From NCBI GenBank assembly GCA_963830385.1, contig CAWHMD010000005.1, forward strand, positions 2,034,147-2,098,146: 64,000 nt of DNA, written 5' to 3'. The notes below the pieces were generated by a model, which was not told the origin of the DNA, did not search any database, and saw nothing but the letters and a program-made list of their open reading frames with translations. Both the position numbers and the translations under genes were made by a program. This DNA comes from Bog-532 sp963830385. Its GTDB lineage: Bacteria; Actinomycetota; Actinomycetes; Streptosporangiales; Streptosporangiaceae. This document shows, one piece after another, positions 8,859 to 17,500 of this stretch. How positions within the stretch are numbered: position 1 is the first letter of the stretch; the number at the start of each line of letters is the position of its first letter.

Positions 8859-9754
8859 TTGGTCCTCCTGGTCACGAGGCTGAGGAAGCCGAAGGACAAG
8901 ACGGCGGCCACCACGGCGAGAATGACCGCCTCGGCTGAGGCCAGATTGATGTTGTTATCCGTGAATGCCTGGTTGTAAGCGCTGATATTCGGCGTATAGC
9001 TGCTGGTGATGTAGGGGCTGTACGTGGTCAGCACTTGCGGCTCGTTGAACAACTGCAGCGTCCCGATGATCGAGAACACCACGGTCAGGATGAGCGCCGG
9101 CCTGATGAGCGGAAGACGGATGTGCCAGTTGGTCTTCCATAGGCCGGCGCCATCCGCCCGGGCGGCCTCGATCAGGTCACCGGGGATCGCCTTGAGCTGG
9201 GCGATGATGATCAGCATGTTATAGCCGGCGAACTCCCATACCACGATGTTGGCGATGGACCAGAGAACCTCGCGGTAGCCGAGGAAGTTGACGTTGATGC
9301 CCATGTCGTTCAGCAGCGCGACGATCGGGCTGATACCCGGGACGTAGAGGAAGCCCCAGAGAATTGACGCGATCACCCCCGGGACTCCATACGGCAGGAA
9401 GAACGTGGCCCGGAAGAACGACGCCCATCGCCGGGACAGCATCTCCAGCAGGAACGCCAGCACGGTCGCCAGGACGATCATGACCGGCACCTCCACGATG
9501 CCGAATAGGAGGACCCTGCCGTAGCTGGCCAGGAACTCGGGTTCGTGCAGGGCCAGGAAGTAGTTGCTCAGGCCGGCGAATACGGTTTGGCTGCTGCCGA
9601 ACCCGAGGTAGCCGCCGTGCACCGTTTTCAGCAGGCTGTTGTACACCGCATCCAGAATCGGCGCGACGAAGGCGACGAGAAACAGGAGGAAGAAGGGCGC
9701 CGCCAAGATGACGGTGGCGCGTCGTTGCTGACGGGGGAGGGCCATTCCGCGCAA
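8855..9754 (-). CDS. Carbohydrate ABC permease, MalF type
   Basis: 299 aa permease, partner of the MalG-type protein. It has six predicted helices, the first ILAAPFFLLFLVAFVAPIL. The EAA loop is EAARADGAGLWKTNWHIRLP. MALPRQQ, three codons in, is an alternative start. It lies 38 bases after the binding-protein gene and overlaps the next permease by 4 bases. The cognate sugar is probably the beta-galactoside cleaved by the downstream GH42 enzymes, inferred from the operon. Confidence 0.95.
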   Translation of the reverse strand: MRGMALPRQQRRATVILAAPFFLLFLVAFVAPILDAVYNSLLKTVHGGYLGFGSSQTVFAGLSNYFLALHEPEFLASYGRVLLFGIVEVPVMIVLATVLAFLLEMLSRRWASFFRATFFLPYGVPGVIASILWGFLYVPGISPIVALLNDMGINVNFLGYREVLWSIANIVVWEFAGYNMLIIIAQLKAIPGDLIEAARADGAGLWKTNWHIRLPLIRPALILTVVFSIIGTLQLFNEPQVLTTYSPYITSSYTPNISAYNQAFTDNNINLASAEAVILAVVAAVLSFGFLSLVTRRTK

Positions 9755-9792
9755 TCCTTCCTATCCCAGCCCGGTGATTCGCCGGCTAGCTC

Positions 9793-11190
9793 TCAGGCGG
9801 CGCGCACCTTCAGGTTTTTGGCTTGCATGTCTTCGACGGCCAGGGCCTGGACGTGGGCCAGGGCACTTTCGAGCGACCCGTTACTGGCGATGGCGGCGCT
9901 GAACGCGTCGTTCATGTGTTCGATCATGGCGTCATTGGTAGGCAGGAAACGCCAGTTGTTGTTGATATGAGCGTCGGCCACGTCGAAGGCCTTGTTGTAC
10001 ACCGCTCCGCCGAAGAACTTGCTTTTCTGGGACAGCACCGTCTGGCCGAACGCCCCGCGAAGGGCTGGCCAGCCGCTGCCCAGGAGGAATGTGGCGTTCA
10101 CGGCGCTGGTATTGGTCGAAAACCAGTGGGCGAACTCCATCGCCTGGGTGGGGTACCGGCTGCCCTGAAGCACTGCGACCGATGAGCCACCCCAGTTGGC
10201 CGCCGTCTGCGCCCCCGGCGTCCACTGCGGCATACCCGCTGTCCGCCACTTGCCCGCGGTGTTGGGCGCGTTGTCCTCGATGAGGGCGTCATACCAGTCG
10301 GCACTGACGTAGCAAGCCAGCGTGCCGTCCTGCATCTGCTTGTACCAGGCGCTGGTGCCGTCGTTCTCGATCATGACGAGATCGTCGCGGATGAGCCTGT
10401 CCCAGAACGCGGCCACCTTACGGGTCTGTGGGTTGTCGATGTCGACGATCCACGTGTCACCGTCGGTCTTGACCCATTCACCGCCGGCCTGCCAGGCAAG
10501 TCCTTCGAACCAGGCGGCGTTGCTGGGCGGGAACGAATGCAGGTAGGAGCTGGGCGCCCGCTGGCGCACTCGCCGCGCCGCCGTCTCGAACTCCGCCCAG
10601 GTGGCGGGCGGCGTGATGCCCCACTCCCGGAAAAGATCCTCGCGGTAGAACGTGGCTATCGGGCCAGATGCCCACGGAACCATGTACATCCCGTCGCCGA
10701 AGACACCCTGCTGCCACTGCCAGTCGACGTAGTCCTTCCGGTAGCGCTCCACCCCGTAGGGGCTGAGATTCGTCAGCCCCTGGACGAGCATGAACGACGG
10801 GATCTCCTGATACTCGACGTGGGCTAGGTCAGGGGCGTTGCCGGCGCGAAGCGCCGAGTACATCTTCTGGTATCCGCCAGAACTTCCCGCCGGGATGACC
10901 TGCAGGCTGACCTGGATGTCCGGGTGCTGCTTGTTCCACTGGCTGACGACCGATTGCACCGGAAGCCACGTCCAGAAGGTCAGGCTGACCTGCTGGCCGG
11001 CCCGGACCGGGGACTGCGCCGATAGACGCGCGGACGAGGCAGGCATCCCGCATCCGGATACGATTCCGGCCCCCAGCGCCCCTAGTATCCCTCCGGTGCC
11101 CCACCGCAGCAGCTGGCGGCGGGTGACTCCTCTGTCGGGAACTGTCCGTAGCGCGGGCCGACTGACTCTCGCTGCAGGTGCCTGGCCCAT
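9793..11190 (-). CDS. Sugar ABC transporter binding lipoprotein (Tat)
   Basis: 465 aa extracellular solute-binding protein, CUT1/MalE type. The N-terminus has a twin-arginine motif (TRRQLLRW, R24-R25), a hydrophobic run (GGILGALGAGIV) and a lipobox SGC with C47, so it is exported by Tat and lipid-anchored. The body starts VSLTFWTWLPVQSVVSQW and keeps the SBP_bac_1 pattern, including MYMVPWASGPIATFYREDLF. First gene of the minus-strand operon; its promoter region faces the galactonate-dehydratase-like gene at 11417. Confidence 0.95.
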   Translation of the reverse strand: MGQAPAARVSRPALRTVPDRGVTRRQLLRWGTGGILGALGAGIVSGCGMPASSARLSAQSPVRAGQQVSLTFWTWLPVQSVVSQWNKQHPDIQVSLQVIPAGSSGGYQKMYSALRAGNAPDLAHVEYQEIPSFMLVQGLTNLSPYGVERYRKDYVDWQWQQGVFGDGMYMVPWASGPIATFYREDLFREWGITPPATWAEFETAARRVRQRAPSSYLHSFPPSNAAWFEGLAWQAGGEWVKTDGDTWIVDIDNPQTRKVAAFWDRLIRDDLVMIENDGTSAWYKQMQDGTLACYVSADWYDALIEDNAPNTAGKWRTAGMPQWTPGAQTAANWGGSSVAVLQGSRYPTQAMEFAHWFSTNTSAVNATFLLGSGWPALRGAFGQTVLSQKSKFFGGAVYNKAFDVADAHINNNWRFLPTNDAMIEHMNDAFSAAIASNGSLESALAHVQALAVEDMQAKNLKVRAA

Positions 11191-11226
11191 GATGGGAGCC
11201 CCCTTGATCTGGCGCTCACAATGGCG

Positions 11227-11292
11227 AAATCACGTCCGTGACTGCCCTGCTCAGGACCCGGCAAACCTGACGTCATGCTTGAAACGTGATTT
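11227..11292. promoter_or_regulatory. Divergent promoter region with long-spaced inverted repeat
   Basis: AAATCACGT (11227-11235) is repeated exactly in inverse orientation as ACGTGATTT (11284-11292), 48 nt apart. It lies between the divergent binding-protein gene and the dehydratase gene. The half-sites could bind a regulator that loops or covers both promoters. No regulator gene is adjacent. Confidence 0.4.
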
Positions 11293-11416
11293 TGGCCGCA
11301 TTGGCGGTATATCTGCCGAATAGCGCCGCGCACGCCCGCATAGGGCACGATGTGCCACCGGAACGGTCCTGGACCTCCCGGCGAGCCGGCGAGCCAGGTC
11401 GTGACGGGAGCTGGTA

Positions 11417-12583
11417 GTGATCAAAGTGACCGGGGTGAAAACCGTCGTCGTGCACGCCGGCCTGCGCAACTGGGTCTTTGTAAAAGTCACCACGGACGTG
11501 CCGGGCCTGGTGGGCTGGGGCGAGGCAACCCTCGAGTGGAAGACCCGTGCGGTCGTCGGGGCGGTGCAGGACCTTGAGGCGCTGGTCGCCGGCGCGGATG
11601 CGCTGCGTACCGAGCATCTCTGGCAACTCCTCCGGCGGGGCCACTTCTTCCGCGGTGGCGCCGTGGGAATGAGCGCCGTCTCAGGGATCGACCAGGCACT
11701 GTGGGACATCAAGGCGAAGCACCTCGGCGTCCCGTGCTGGCAGCTATTGGGCGGGATGGTGCGGCACTCCGTCCGCATGTATGACCATCTCGGTGGGGGC
11801 GACGCTGCGATCACCTACGGTCCCGCGACCGGGGAACGGTTCGCCGAGGCGGCACGCCAGAGCGTTGCCGACGGCTTCACCGCGCTGAAGATACTGGCTG
11901 TCCCGATGGGCGGGCCGATGCCTGGCGGCCCCCAGATCCGCGAGGCGGCCGCCCTCCTCAGTGCTGTCCGGGAGACGGTCGGCGACGACGTCGACATCAT
12001 GGTCGACCTCCATGGCCGGACCAACGCCACGGCGGCGGTCCAGTATGGTCAAGCCCTGGCCGAGTTCCGCCCATGGTTCTTCGAAGAGCCCTGCCAGCCA
12101 GGCAACATCGCAGAAATGGCCGAGGTGGCCGCACGACTGCCCTTCCCCGTGGCCACCGGAGAACGCCTGATAGAAGTGCAGGAGTTCCGTGACCATCTCG
12201 CCGCGCGGGCCTGCGCGGTGCTGCAACCCGACGTCTGCCACGTGGGCGGCCCGAGCGCGCTGCGCAGGATCGCCGCGATCGCGGAGAGCCATCAGGTACC
12301 GCTCGCACCGCACAACCCACTCGGGCCCGTATCGACCGCGGTCAACCAGCACCTCGGGTTTGCCACGCCCAACTTCCTGATCCAGGAGGTGATGCGCGGC
12401 GACGTCCCCTGGCGCGACGAGGTGTGCCCGGGCAGCCTGCCTATCGCGGGTGGTCATGTCACGATTCCCGGGACGCCCGGATGGGGCGTAGAAGTTGACG
12501 AGGCGGCGGCCAGGCGCTACCCCTACCAGCCGGAACCTCCGCTCGACCTGGCGCAGCCGGACGGGTCGGTCGCCGACTGGTGA
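11417..12583 (+). CDS. Enolase-superfamily dehydratase, D-galactonate dehydratase-like
   Basis: 388 aa, GTG start. Mandelate-racemase/enolase superfamily enzyme. The predicted metal ligands D197, E223 and E249, and catalytic H199 (DLHGR) and H299 (APHNPLGP), lie at a constant offset of 14 from D183, E209, E235, H185 and H285 of E. coli galactonate dehydratase DgoD as I recall it. Other DgoD-like blocks are GWGEATLE, MSAVSGIDQALWDIK and the ending DGSVADW. It would convert galactonate to 2-keto-3-deoxygalactonate. It is divergent from the beta-galactosidase operon and is followed by an SDR, which fits oxidative galactose catabolism. Another sugar-acid dehydratase activity is possible. Confidence 0.85.
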   Translation: MIKVTGVKTVVVHAGLRNWVFVKVTTDVPGLVGWGEATLEWKTRAVVGAVQDLEALVAGADALRTEHLWQLLRRGHFFRGGAVGMSAVSGIDQALWDIKAKHLGVPCWQLLGGMVRHSVRMYDHLGGGDAAITYGPATGERFAEAARQSVADGFTALKILAVPMGGPMPGGPQIREAAALLSAVRETVGDDVDIMVDLHGRTNATAAVQYGQALAEFRPWFFEEPCQPGNIAEMAEVAARLPFPVATGERLIEVQEFRDHLAARACAVLQPDVCHVGGPSALRRIAAIAESHQVPLAPHNPLGPVSTAVNQHLGFATPNFLIQEVMRGDVPWRDEVCPGSLPIAGGHVTIPGTPGWGVEVDEAAARRYPYQPEPPLDLAQPDGSVADW

Positions 12584-12729
12584 TGCCCGGCCAGACCAGC
12601 CGGCGAGCTAGGAAGGATTCTGATGCTGTCCGTAGCGGGCCATTACCGCAGACACCGGGCCGGCTCTGCCGGCTCAGCCCGCCGGGCCGGTCCCCGGGAT
12701 GGGTGGGTGCGGCGCGGTGCGGGGTCCAG

Positions 12730-13497
12730 ATGAGCGGCCACCGGGCCGGGGACCGCCCCGGCCCGCTGTCGGGCTGCGTGACCGTGGTCACCGGCGCTGG
12801 ACGCGGCATCGGGGAAGCGATAGCGGCCGTCGCGAGCCGCCAAGGCGGCCGGGTGGCGGCCGTCGACCTGTCCTTCCCGGCCCCCTGCCGCGGCGCGGAC
12901 CTCGAACTGGTCTGCGACGTCACCGACGAGGCCGCGGTCGCGGCTGCCGTCGCCCAGGTCGAAGACCGGCTCGGCCCGGTGCAGGCGCTTGTCAACAATG
13001 CTGGGCGCAACTCCTACGCTGACCCGATTCGCATGACCGAACAGGAGTGGGATTCGGTCTTCGCCGTCGACCTCAAAGGCGCGTGGCTCGTGGCCAAGCA
13101 TGTACTTCCGCAGATGATCGGCGCCGGCGCCGGGGCGATTGTCAACATTGCCTCTATACACGCCCAACTGACTCAGCGTGGCATGTTCCCGTATGCAGCC
13201 GCGAAATCTGGCCTGACCGGCCTGACGCGGAGCATGGCCCTTGATATGGCTCCGCACGGAATCCGCGTGAACGCCGTCAGTCCTGGCTACGTTCATACGC
13301 CGCTGCTCGATGACTATCTGGCGCGCAGCGATGAGCCGGGGCTGTTCGAGGGGATCCTGGCCAGGCAGCCACTTGGCCGCCTGGCGCAACCTGAGGAAAT
13401 CGCCGAAGTCGTCTGTTTCCTCCTATCGCCCGCCGCGTCCTTTGTCACTGGCTCGGTATGGCCGGTCGACGGCGGCCTCGGCGCTCGCTTCGCATGA
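12730..13497 (+). CDS. SDR-family NAD(P)-dependent oxidoreductase
   Basis: 255 aa from ATG 12730. The frame opens earlier, at 12580, but the first 50 residues look non-coding. It is a classical SDR: cofactor motif TGAGRGIG (21-28), NNAG, and catalytic S142, Y155 and K159 (YAAAK), with the C-terminal PVDGG. It probably oxidises a sugar, sugar lactone or keto-acid alcohol group, given its place after the galactonate-dehydratase-like gene. A strong hairpin closes the unit 10 bases after the stop. Confidence 0.9.
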   Translation: MSGHRAGDRPGPLSGCVTVVTGAGRGIGEAIAAVASRQGGRVAAVDLSFPAPCRGADLELVCDVTDEAAVAAAVAQVEDRLGPVQALVNNAGRNSYADPIRMTEQEWDSVFAVDLKGAWLVAKHVLPQMIGAGAGAIVNIASIHAQLTQRGMFPYAAAKSGLTGLTRSMALDMAPHGIRVNAVSPGYVHTPLLDDYLARSDEPGLFEGILARQPLGRLAQPEEIAEVVCFLLSPAASFVTGSVWPVDGGLGARFA

Positions 13498-13506
13498 CGA
13501 TCGCAC

Positions 13507-13539
13507 GCCAGCGGTCCGGCTCCAGACCGGACCGCTGGC
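13507..13539 (+). terminator. Perfect 13-bp hairpin after SDR gene
   Basis: GCCAGCGGTCCGG and its exact complement are separated by a 7-nt loop, starting 10 nt after the stop. No T-tract. A probable terminator for the dehydratase-SDR unit. Confidence 0.65.
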
Positions 13540-13750
13540 ACCGATCAGCGCTGGAAACCTTGGACTCCGTCGTGATTTGCCGACGCCACGTTGTGGGACC
13601 TTTTCGCTCATGCCGCGGTGCGGCCTGCCGGGTCGGCAGGTACTTGGTCTGCAGCAGTCGGGGCGGCGGTCTACGGAAGCGCTCTCGCGGATCTTGGCCG
13701 GCCATGTGGTTTTCCGGCGTCCGGGCGGTGGGTTCACCATCACCGGTGGC

Positions 13751-15343
13751 TCAGGCGGGGTTGCTGCGGTGGCGGTGTGCCGCTTGCTGGAACGCGTTGG
13801 TAGTCTGCACGGCTCGCCCGATCGCGCCGGGGGCGGTGACGGCCGTCATCTCCGGTTCACCCAGCTTGCGCAGCCGCCTGAGCACCTGGTCGGACTGCCG
13901 GATGAAGTCGCGGTAGTACTCCGGAACTTCGCCGAGATCGCCGGCCGGCGGCGGGACAGGCGCTGCGGGCGGAGCGGCGGCCGGGACGTAGGCCGACAGG
14001 TCGGGCAGGTCGGTGCGCGGCACAGTACGCGTCGCGATCTGGTGGAAGGGCGGCGCCCAGGCGTCGCGGCTGGTGAGCGGTCTGGCCTGGGGAGCGAAGA
14101 GCGCTCGCAGAGTAGATGGGACGCTGGCGTGGTCATGCTCGGTGTCGACCAGCGTCCCCGGTTCGATCAGCGGGGAGACCAGCACGGCTGGTACTCGCAG
14201 GCCGAGCATGGTGAAGTCAAAGCGATGTGCCTTGCGGTGCCAGAGCAAGTGCTGGATGCTGCCGGTCAGCCCGCGCCCGCCACGGGGAGCCGGGACGCCC
14301 TTCGGCGGCGGCCGGTGGTCGTACAGACCCCCGTGCTCGTCGTAGGTGATCAGCAGCAGGGTCCGCGCGAACAACTCCGGATTCGCCCGCAAGGCTTCAT
14401 AAATCGTGGCGATGAGCCCCTCGCCCCGGGCGAAATCGGTGTCGGTGCGCGGTTCGAAGGTGTCGTAGGCGGCGTTGGACACCAGGTTGTTTTCCGGGTG
14501 CTGGCTGTCGCTGACGTCCGGGTGCCCCACGATCGGCTCATGATCGAGGGTGTGCAGCGGCGGACGGTGATTCGGCTCGATGAAGGAGTAGGTGGGCAAG
14601 TCACCCGCGGCCACGTGCTCTGCGAAGCGCGTGCTGGGATACCAGTTCTTATGCCGTTCGGGAGTGTCCCACAGCGCGGGAAACGCCCAGACCTGAGGCG
14701 TGTCGTCGTGGTAAATCCGCCAGCTGGCGCCGTGCTCTTCCAGCAGTTCGAAGATGGTCCGGTTCTCGTACGCCCTGATCTCTATGTTGGTTTCGCCCGC
14801 TGAGGTGGCCGCGTGCAGGTAGTTGCGATTAGGCCACGTCTCGCCGGGCACCGAGCAGAACCAGCGATGGCACACGGCGAAGTCCAAGGCCAGCCGGCTC
14901 AGCACGGGAACCTGCTCCGGGCTCTGGCAGAGCATGGCCAAAGGTCCCCGGCCCGGGGCGGCCGGCGCCGCCCCCTTACTCCCCTTCTGCCGCCAGTTCA
15001 GCAGCGGGCCGAGCAGACCGCCGAACCGGGCCGGCGCCAGGTCGCGGGCTTTTCGTTCATAGCTCACCACGAACCCGTCATTCGGCTGACGCGGGCCGCC
15101 GCCCGCCCGGAGCAGGCCGAGTTGCGCCATGACAGCGTCGTGCGAGTGGTCGGGACCGACCGGAAGCACCTTCTTGGCGTGTGGCGTGGCGGGCACCCGC
15201 GGCCCCCCGTCCCACCCCGCATTGTCGTACGGCCCGCCGTGCAGCAGCCCGTCGAACCTCGGGTCAGGGTGGTCGAGAAACCCGAGCATGTGGTCGAAGG
15301 ACCGATTCTCCAGGCACAGCACGACAACATGCTCAATCGGCAC
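13751..15343 (-). CDS. Phosphoesterase, phospholipase C / acid phosphatase family
   Basis: 530 aa from GTG 15343, chosen because GGAGGT sits 6 bases upstream; the longer frame from 15388 adds 15 unlikely residues. The family signature is at the very N-terminus: PIEHVVVLCLENRSFDHMLG-type block. Later metal-site blocks are FIEPNHRPP, DSQHPENN and TYDEHGGLYDH. It hydrolyses phosphodiesters or phosphomonoesters. The usual Tat signal is absent, so it is either cytoplasmic or exported in another way. Monocistronic; convergent with the SDR. Confidence 0.88.
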   Translation of the reverse strand: MPIEHVVVLCLENRSFDHMLGFLDHPDPRFDGLLHGGPYDNAGWDGGPRVPATPHAKKVLPVGPDHSHDAVMAQLGLLRAGGGPRQPNDGFVVSYERKARDLAPARFGGLLGPLLNWRQKGSKGAAPAAPGRGPLAMLCQSPEQVPVLSRLALDFAVCHRWFCSVPGETWPNRNYLHAATSAGETNIEIRAYENRTIFELLEEHGASWRIYHDDTPQVWAFPALWDTPERHKNWYPSTRFAEHVAAGDLPTYSFIEPNHRPPLHTLDHEPIVGHPDVSDSQHPENNLVSNAAYDTFEPRTDTDFARGEGLIATIYEALRANPELFARTLLLITYDEHGGLYDHRPPPKGVPAPRGGRGLTGSIQHLLWHRKAHRFDFTMLGLRVPAVLVSPLIEPGTLVDTEHDHASVPSTLRALFAPQARPLTSRDAWAPPFHQIATRTVPRTDLPDLSAYVPAAAPPAAPVPPPAGDLGEVPEYYRDFIRQSDQVLRRLRKLGEPEMTAVTAPGAIGRAVQTTNAFQQAAHRHRSNPA

Positions 15344-15477
15344 AGAGCACCTCCAAGAACACTGGCTTTCACGGTGACCTGGCGGCAACCTGCACCAAGC
15401 ATGCCGCAGCCCCGGGCTAGCTCGCGCGCGGCGCGCGGAACGCCGAAGTACCGCGCGCTCTGGCAGACGCGATCGGC

Positions 15478-15717
15478 GTGGAACTGGCCGACGGCCCGCT
15501 GCGGGTCGGCGACCGCATCGCCTACGAACTGCCCGTCGACTTCGCAGAAGAAGACGTCACGTCCCTGAAAGTTGGCAGCTCACCGGTCGATGAGACATCT
15601 GCTGGCGCTCAGGCGGAAATCAAAACCAGCCTGATGCTGCACCAACTCCGGAATGGCACAAAGCTTTACCTGATAAAACCCCGCAGCAACCAGATTGAGG
15701 CCGGTGGTAGCCCGTGA
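15478..15717 (+). CDS. Small ORF resembling a translation-factor-like domain
   Basis: 79 aa. The sequence LRVGDRIAYELPVDFAEEDV followed by TSLKVG is reminiscent of an EF-Tu domain II-like beta-barrel found at the C-terminus of some peptidases and hypothetical proteins. The frame extends upstream without a good start, so it may be the tail of a lost gene. It lies near the right end of island I. Weak call; it could be a pseudogene remnant. Confidence 0.35.
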   Translation: MELADGPLRVGDRIAYELPVDFAEEDVTSLKVGSSPVDETSAGAQAEIKTSLMLHQLRNGTKLYLIKPRSNQIEAGGSP

Positions 15718-15792
15718 GACGCTGGCGGCCGTCAGGTGCCACAGGCCCGACTCTCCGTGTTACGGAGACGCGCACCGGCTGAACCGGGCTAA

Positions 15793-15975
15793 ATCTAGCG
15801 TCTCAAGTAGCAATGCGTGACGGCAAGGGTCCGGTGCTGTCGCATCGAGTTTGATTACCGTAGACCAGAAGGCCACATCGATCCGGATTAGGTCCCACCA
15901 GAGGGACCGTGAATGGGGCGATAGTCACTTGATTAGTCACTGGACTGCTCGATCAAAGATTCGAAAATAGCCAGT
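15793..15975 (+). repeat. Module U copy 1 with arm repeat
   Basis: About 180 bp homologous to 23888-24068; both contain CAATGCGTGAC, TCCGGTGCTGTCGCATCGAG and an arm-type direct repeat, here GTCACTTGATTAGTCACT (15924-15941). It sits directly left of the tRNA-derived core. No reading frame is apparent. Confidence 0.7.
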
Positions 15976-16020
15976 TGAGCTGGAGCCCGTTACGGAATCG
16001 AACCGTAGACCTTACCATGG
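15976..16020 (-). repeat. Attachment-core copy 2 (tandem junction)
   Basis: Degenerate copy of the tRNA-Thr(GGT) 3' half: a 1-bp deletion in the acceptor strand and a 6-bp deletion next to the anticodon stem. It is the only copy with module U on its left and module D on its right, the arrangement of an attP or of a junction between two tandemly inserted elements. Confidence 0.72.
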
Positions 16021-16220
16021 ACGCTCATTCGGTCCGGGAGGGTCGCGCTGGGTCGCGTCAGTGCAGTTCACAGGGGTAACGCTGTCTGGCTGCTACTGAC
16101 CCGGTCTGTCGTCAACCGGGGCCGTTGTCACTTGGTTTGTCACTGACTTCCCGGACCTCACTACTGAAAGTGAGGTCCTGCATGGCAGCTCAAATCGAAA
16201 ACCGTTCATGACCGCCGGTG
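16021..16220 (+). repeat. Module D copy 2
   Basis: Homologous to 3326-3540 and 35690-35880. The arm repeat is GTCACTTGGTTTGTCACT (16127-16144). The small ORF start at 16182 (ATGGCAGCTCAAATCG) is diverged and soon stops. From 16221 to 16491 I see no convincing gene. Confidence 0.68.
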
Positions 16221-16491
16221 CGCTGTTCCTCGCTCTGACCCGCATGCCGATACTGCTCTGCGAGGCTTGAGCAGCAACCGAACGGCCAGAACGTGCTCAT
16301 GGAAGCCGCTGGCGAACGGACCTTGATAACTGCCAGGCCCTCGCCGGCGCCGCGGTGGCGGCGGACGTGGTTCTCGGCTGTCACATGCGTACAGATCCGC
16401 CGCATGCGTGATCCGGGTGGCCGGGCGATCACAGCTGGGACTGATACGTACCCGCCAGATGGTCCCCAGCAATGACCCCATTTTGGTTCCG

Positions 16492-17292
16492 TCACTGCTG
16501 GGTTATGAGCCCGCGCATATCCCGCGCGGTTCGAATCAAGCTCAGGTGTGAAGGTCCGCCGCAGGCACGCCTCATGCTGAGCCGTCTACCTCGTAGCCGC
16601 CCGTTTCGCGGCGCGGCCACCGGGTCAGTGGCCGGGTAGCCGACCGCGTACCGCTGCCCGAGGGGGCGCCATCGATGCGGTGAGCGCCAGCTGGACAATG
16701 GCGGGCGGGGGCAACGGATCGGCGCAGCTTCGGCCGCCTCTCGTGGATCGCGATCGATCTGCGGGAGCTGTCCGGTCGAGTCGGCCGGTGCCATGCGCTG
16801 GGATGTCTCACCGCCTGCGCCCGGTGGCAGCCCTTGCGGGGATTGCCCGCTAGCGCGCTTATCAAGCCATGCGTGGTACAGCAGGAACCCGACAAGCAAC
16901 ACGGGCACGACGGTGATGAGCACGACCACGAGTATCAGGTTCGCAAGAGAATTTATCCCGTCCACTATCACCACCGGGATCCATATGCTGGTCCATGCGG
17001 TGCTCACGCATGCAACCGCGGTGACAGCTTTCTCGTTAGTCGATTTTCGGACGGGCTCTAGCGGCTGGGCTCCTGTCAGCTCGGCGGGGATGTCGGCGGT
17101 GAAGGCGGCCAGGTCCGCGTAGGTCTGGGATGCGAGCGCCTGGCCGACCCGCAGGTCGAACTCGTCCGTTGCCAGCCGTCCTTGCACGAACGCGGCCTTG
17201 AGCATGTCGATTACCTGCTCGCGGTCGGCGTCTGATGGCCGCAGGTGGCTGTGGCCTCCCGCGCCTGCTATCTCGTCTCCCGGCCCTACCAC
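16492..17292 (-). CDS. DUF1707 membrane protein
   Basis: 266 aa. The N-terminal DUF1707 domain is clear: LRPSDADREQVIDMLKAAF, then GRLATDEFDLRVGQAL and DLAAFTADIP. Two hydrophobic segments follow (about 88-140, including LANLILVVVLITVVPVLLVG). The C-terminal 110 residues are Arg/Pro-rich and low in structure; they may be a genuine tail or a frame-shifted remnant. DUF1707 proteins are small actinobacterial membrane proteins of unknown role. First gene inside island II. Confidence 0.75.
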   Translation of the reverse strand: MVGPGDEIAGAGGHSHLRPSDADREQVIDMLKAAFVQGRLATDEFDLRVGQALASQTYADLAAFTADIPAELTGAQPLEPVRKSTNEKAVTAVACVSTAWTSIWIPVVIVDGINSLANLILVVVLITVVPVLLVGFLLYHAWLDKRASGQSPQGLPPGAGGETSQRMAPADSTGQLPQIDRDPREAAEAAPIRCPRPPLSSWRSPHRWRPLGQRYAVGYPATDPVAAPRNGRLRGRRLSMRRACGGPSHLSLIRTARDMRGLITQQ

Positions 17293-17500
17293 CCTGGCGC
17301 CTCCCCACGTGCACGATCTACGGAAAGGGTAGCGCGGGCTGTCCTCTGGTGGCCTTCTTCGGACCTTTCAGATCCGTAGATCAGTGCAGTGACAGTGCAG
17401 CCTGTCCAGCCGGTGCGCCGCAATCCGGAACCGCAAATCAGGATCGGCGACGATCGGCGCCGTTCGGGCTTTCATGGGCCCCTGGCGAGGAGGACCAGCA

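Noticed and set aside
13310..14803. 497-aa frame overlapping the SDR end and the phosphoesterase
   Set aside because: Antisense to the phosphoesterase, whose motifs and RBS are clear.
16521..16550. GGTTCGAATC, a tRNA T-loop look-alike
   Set aside because: No paired T-stem or acceptor; it falls in the DUF1707 reading frame.
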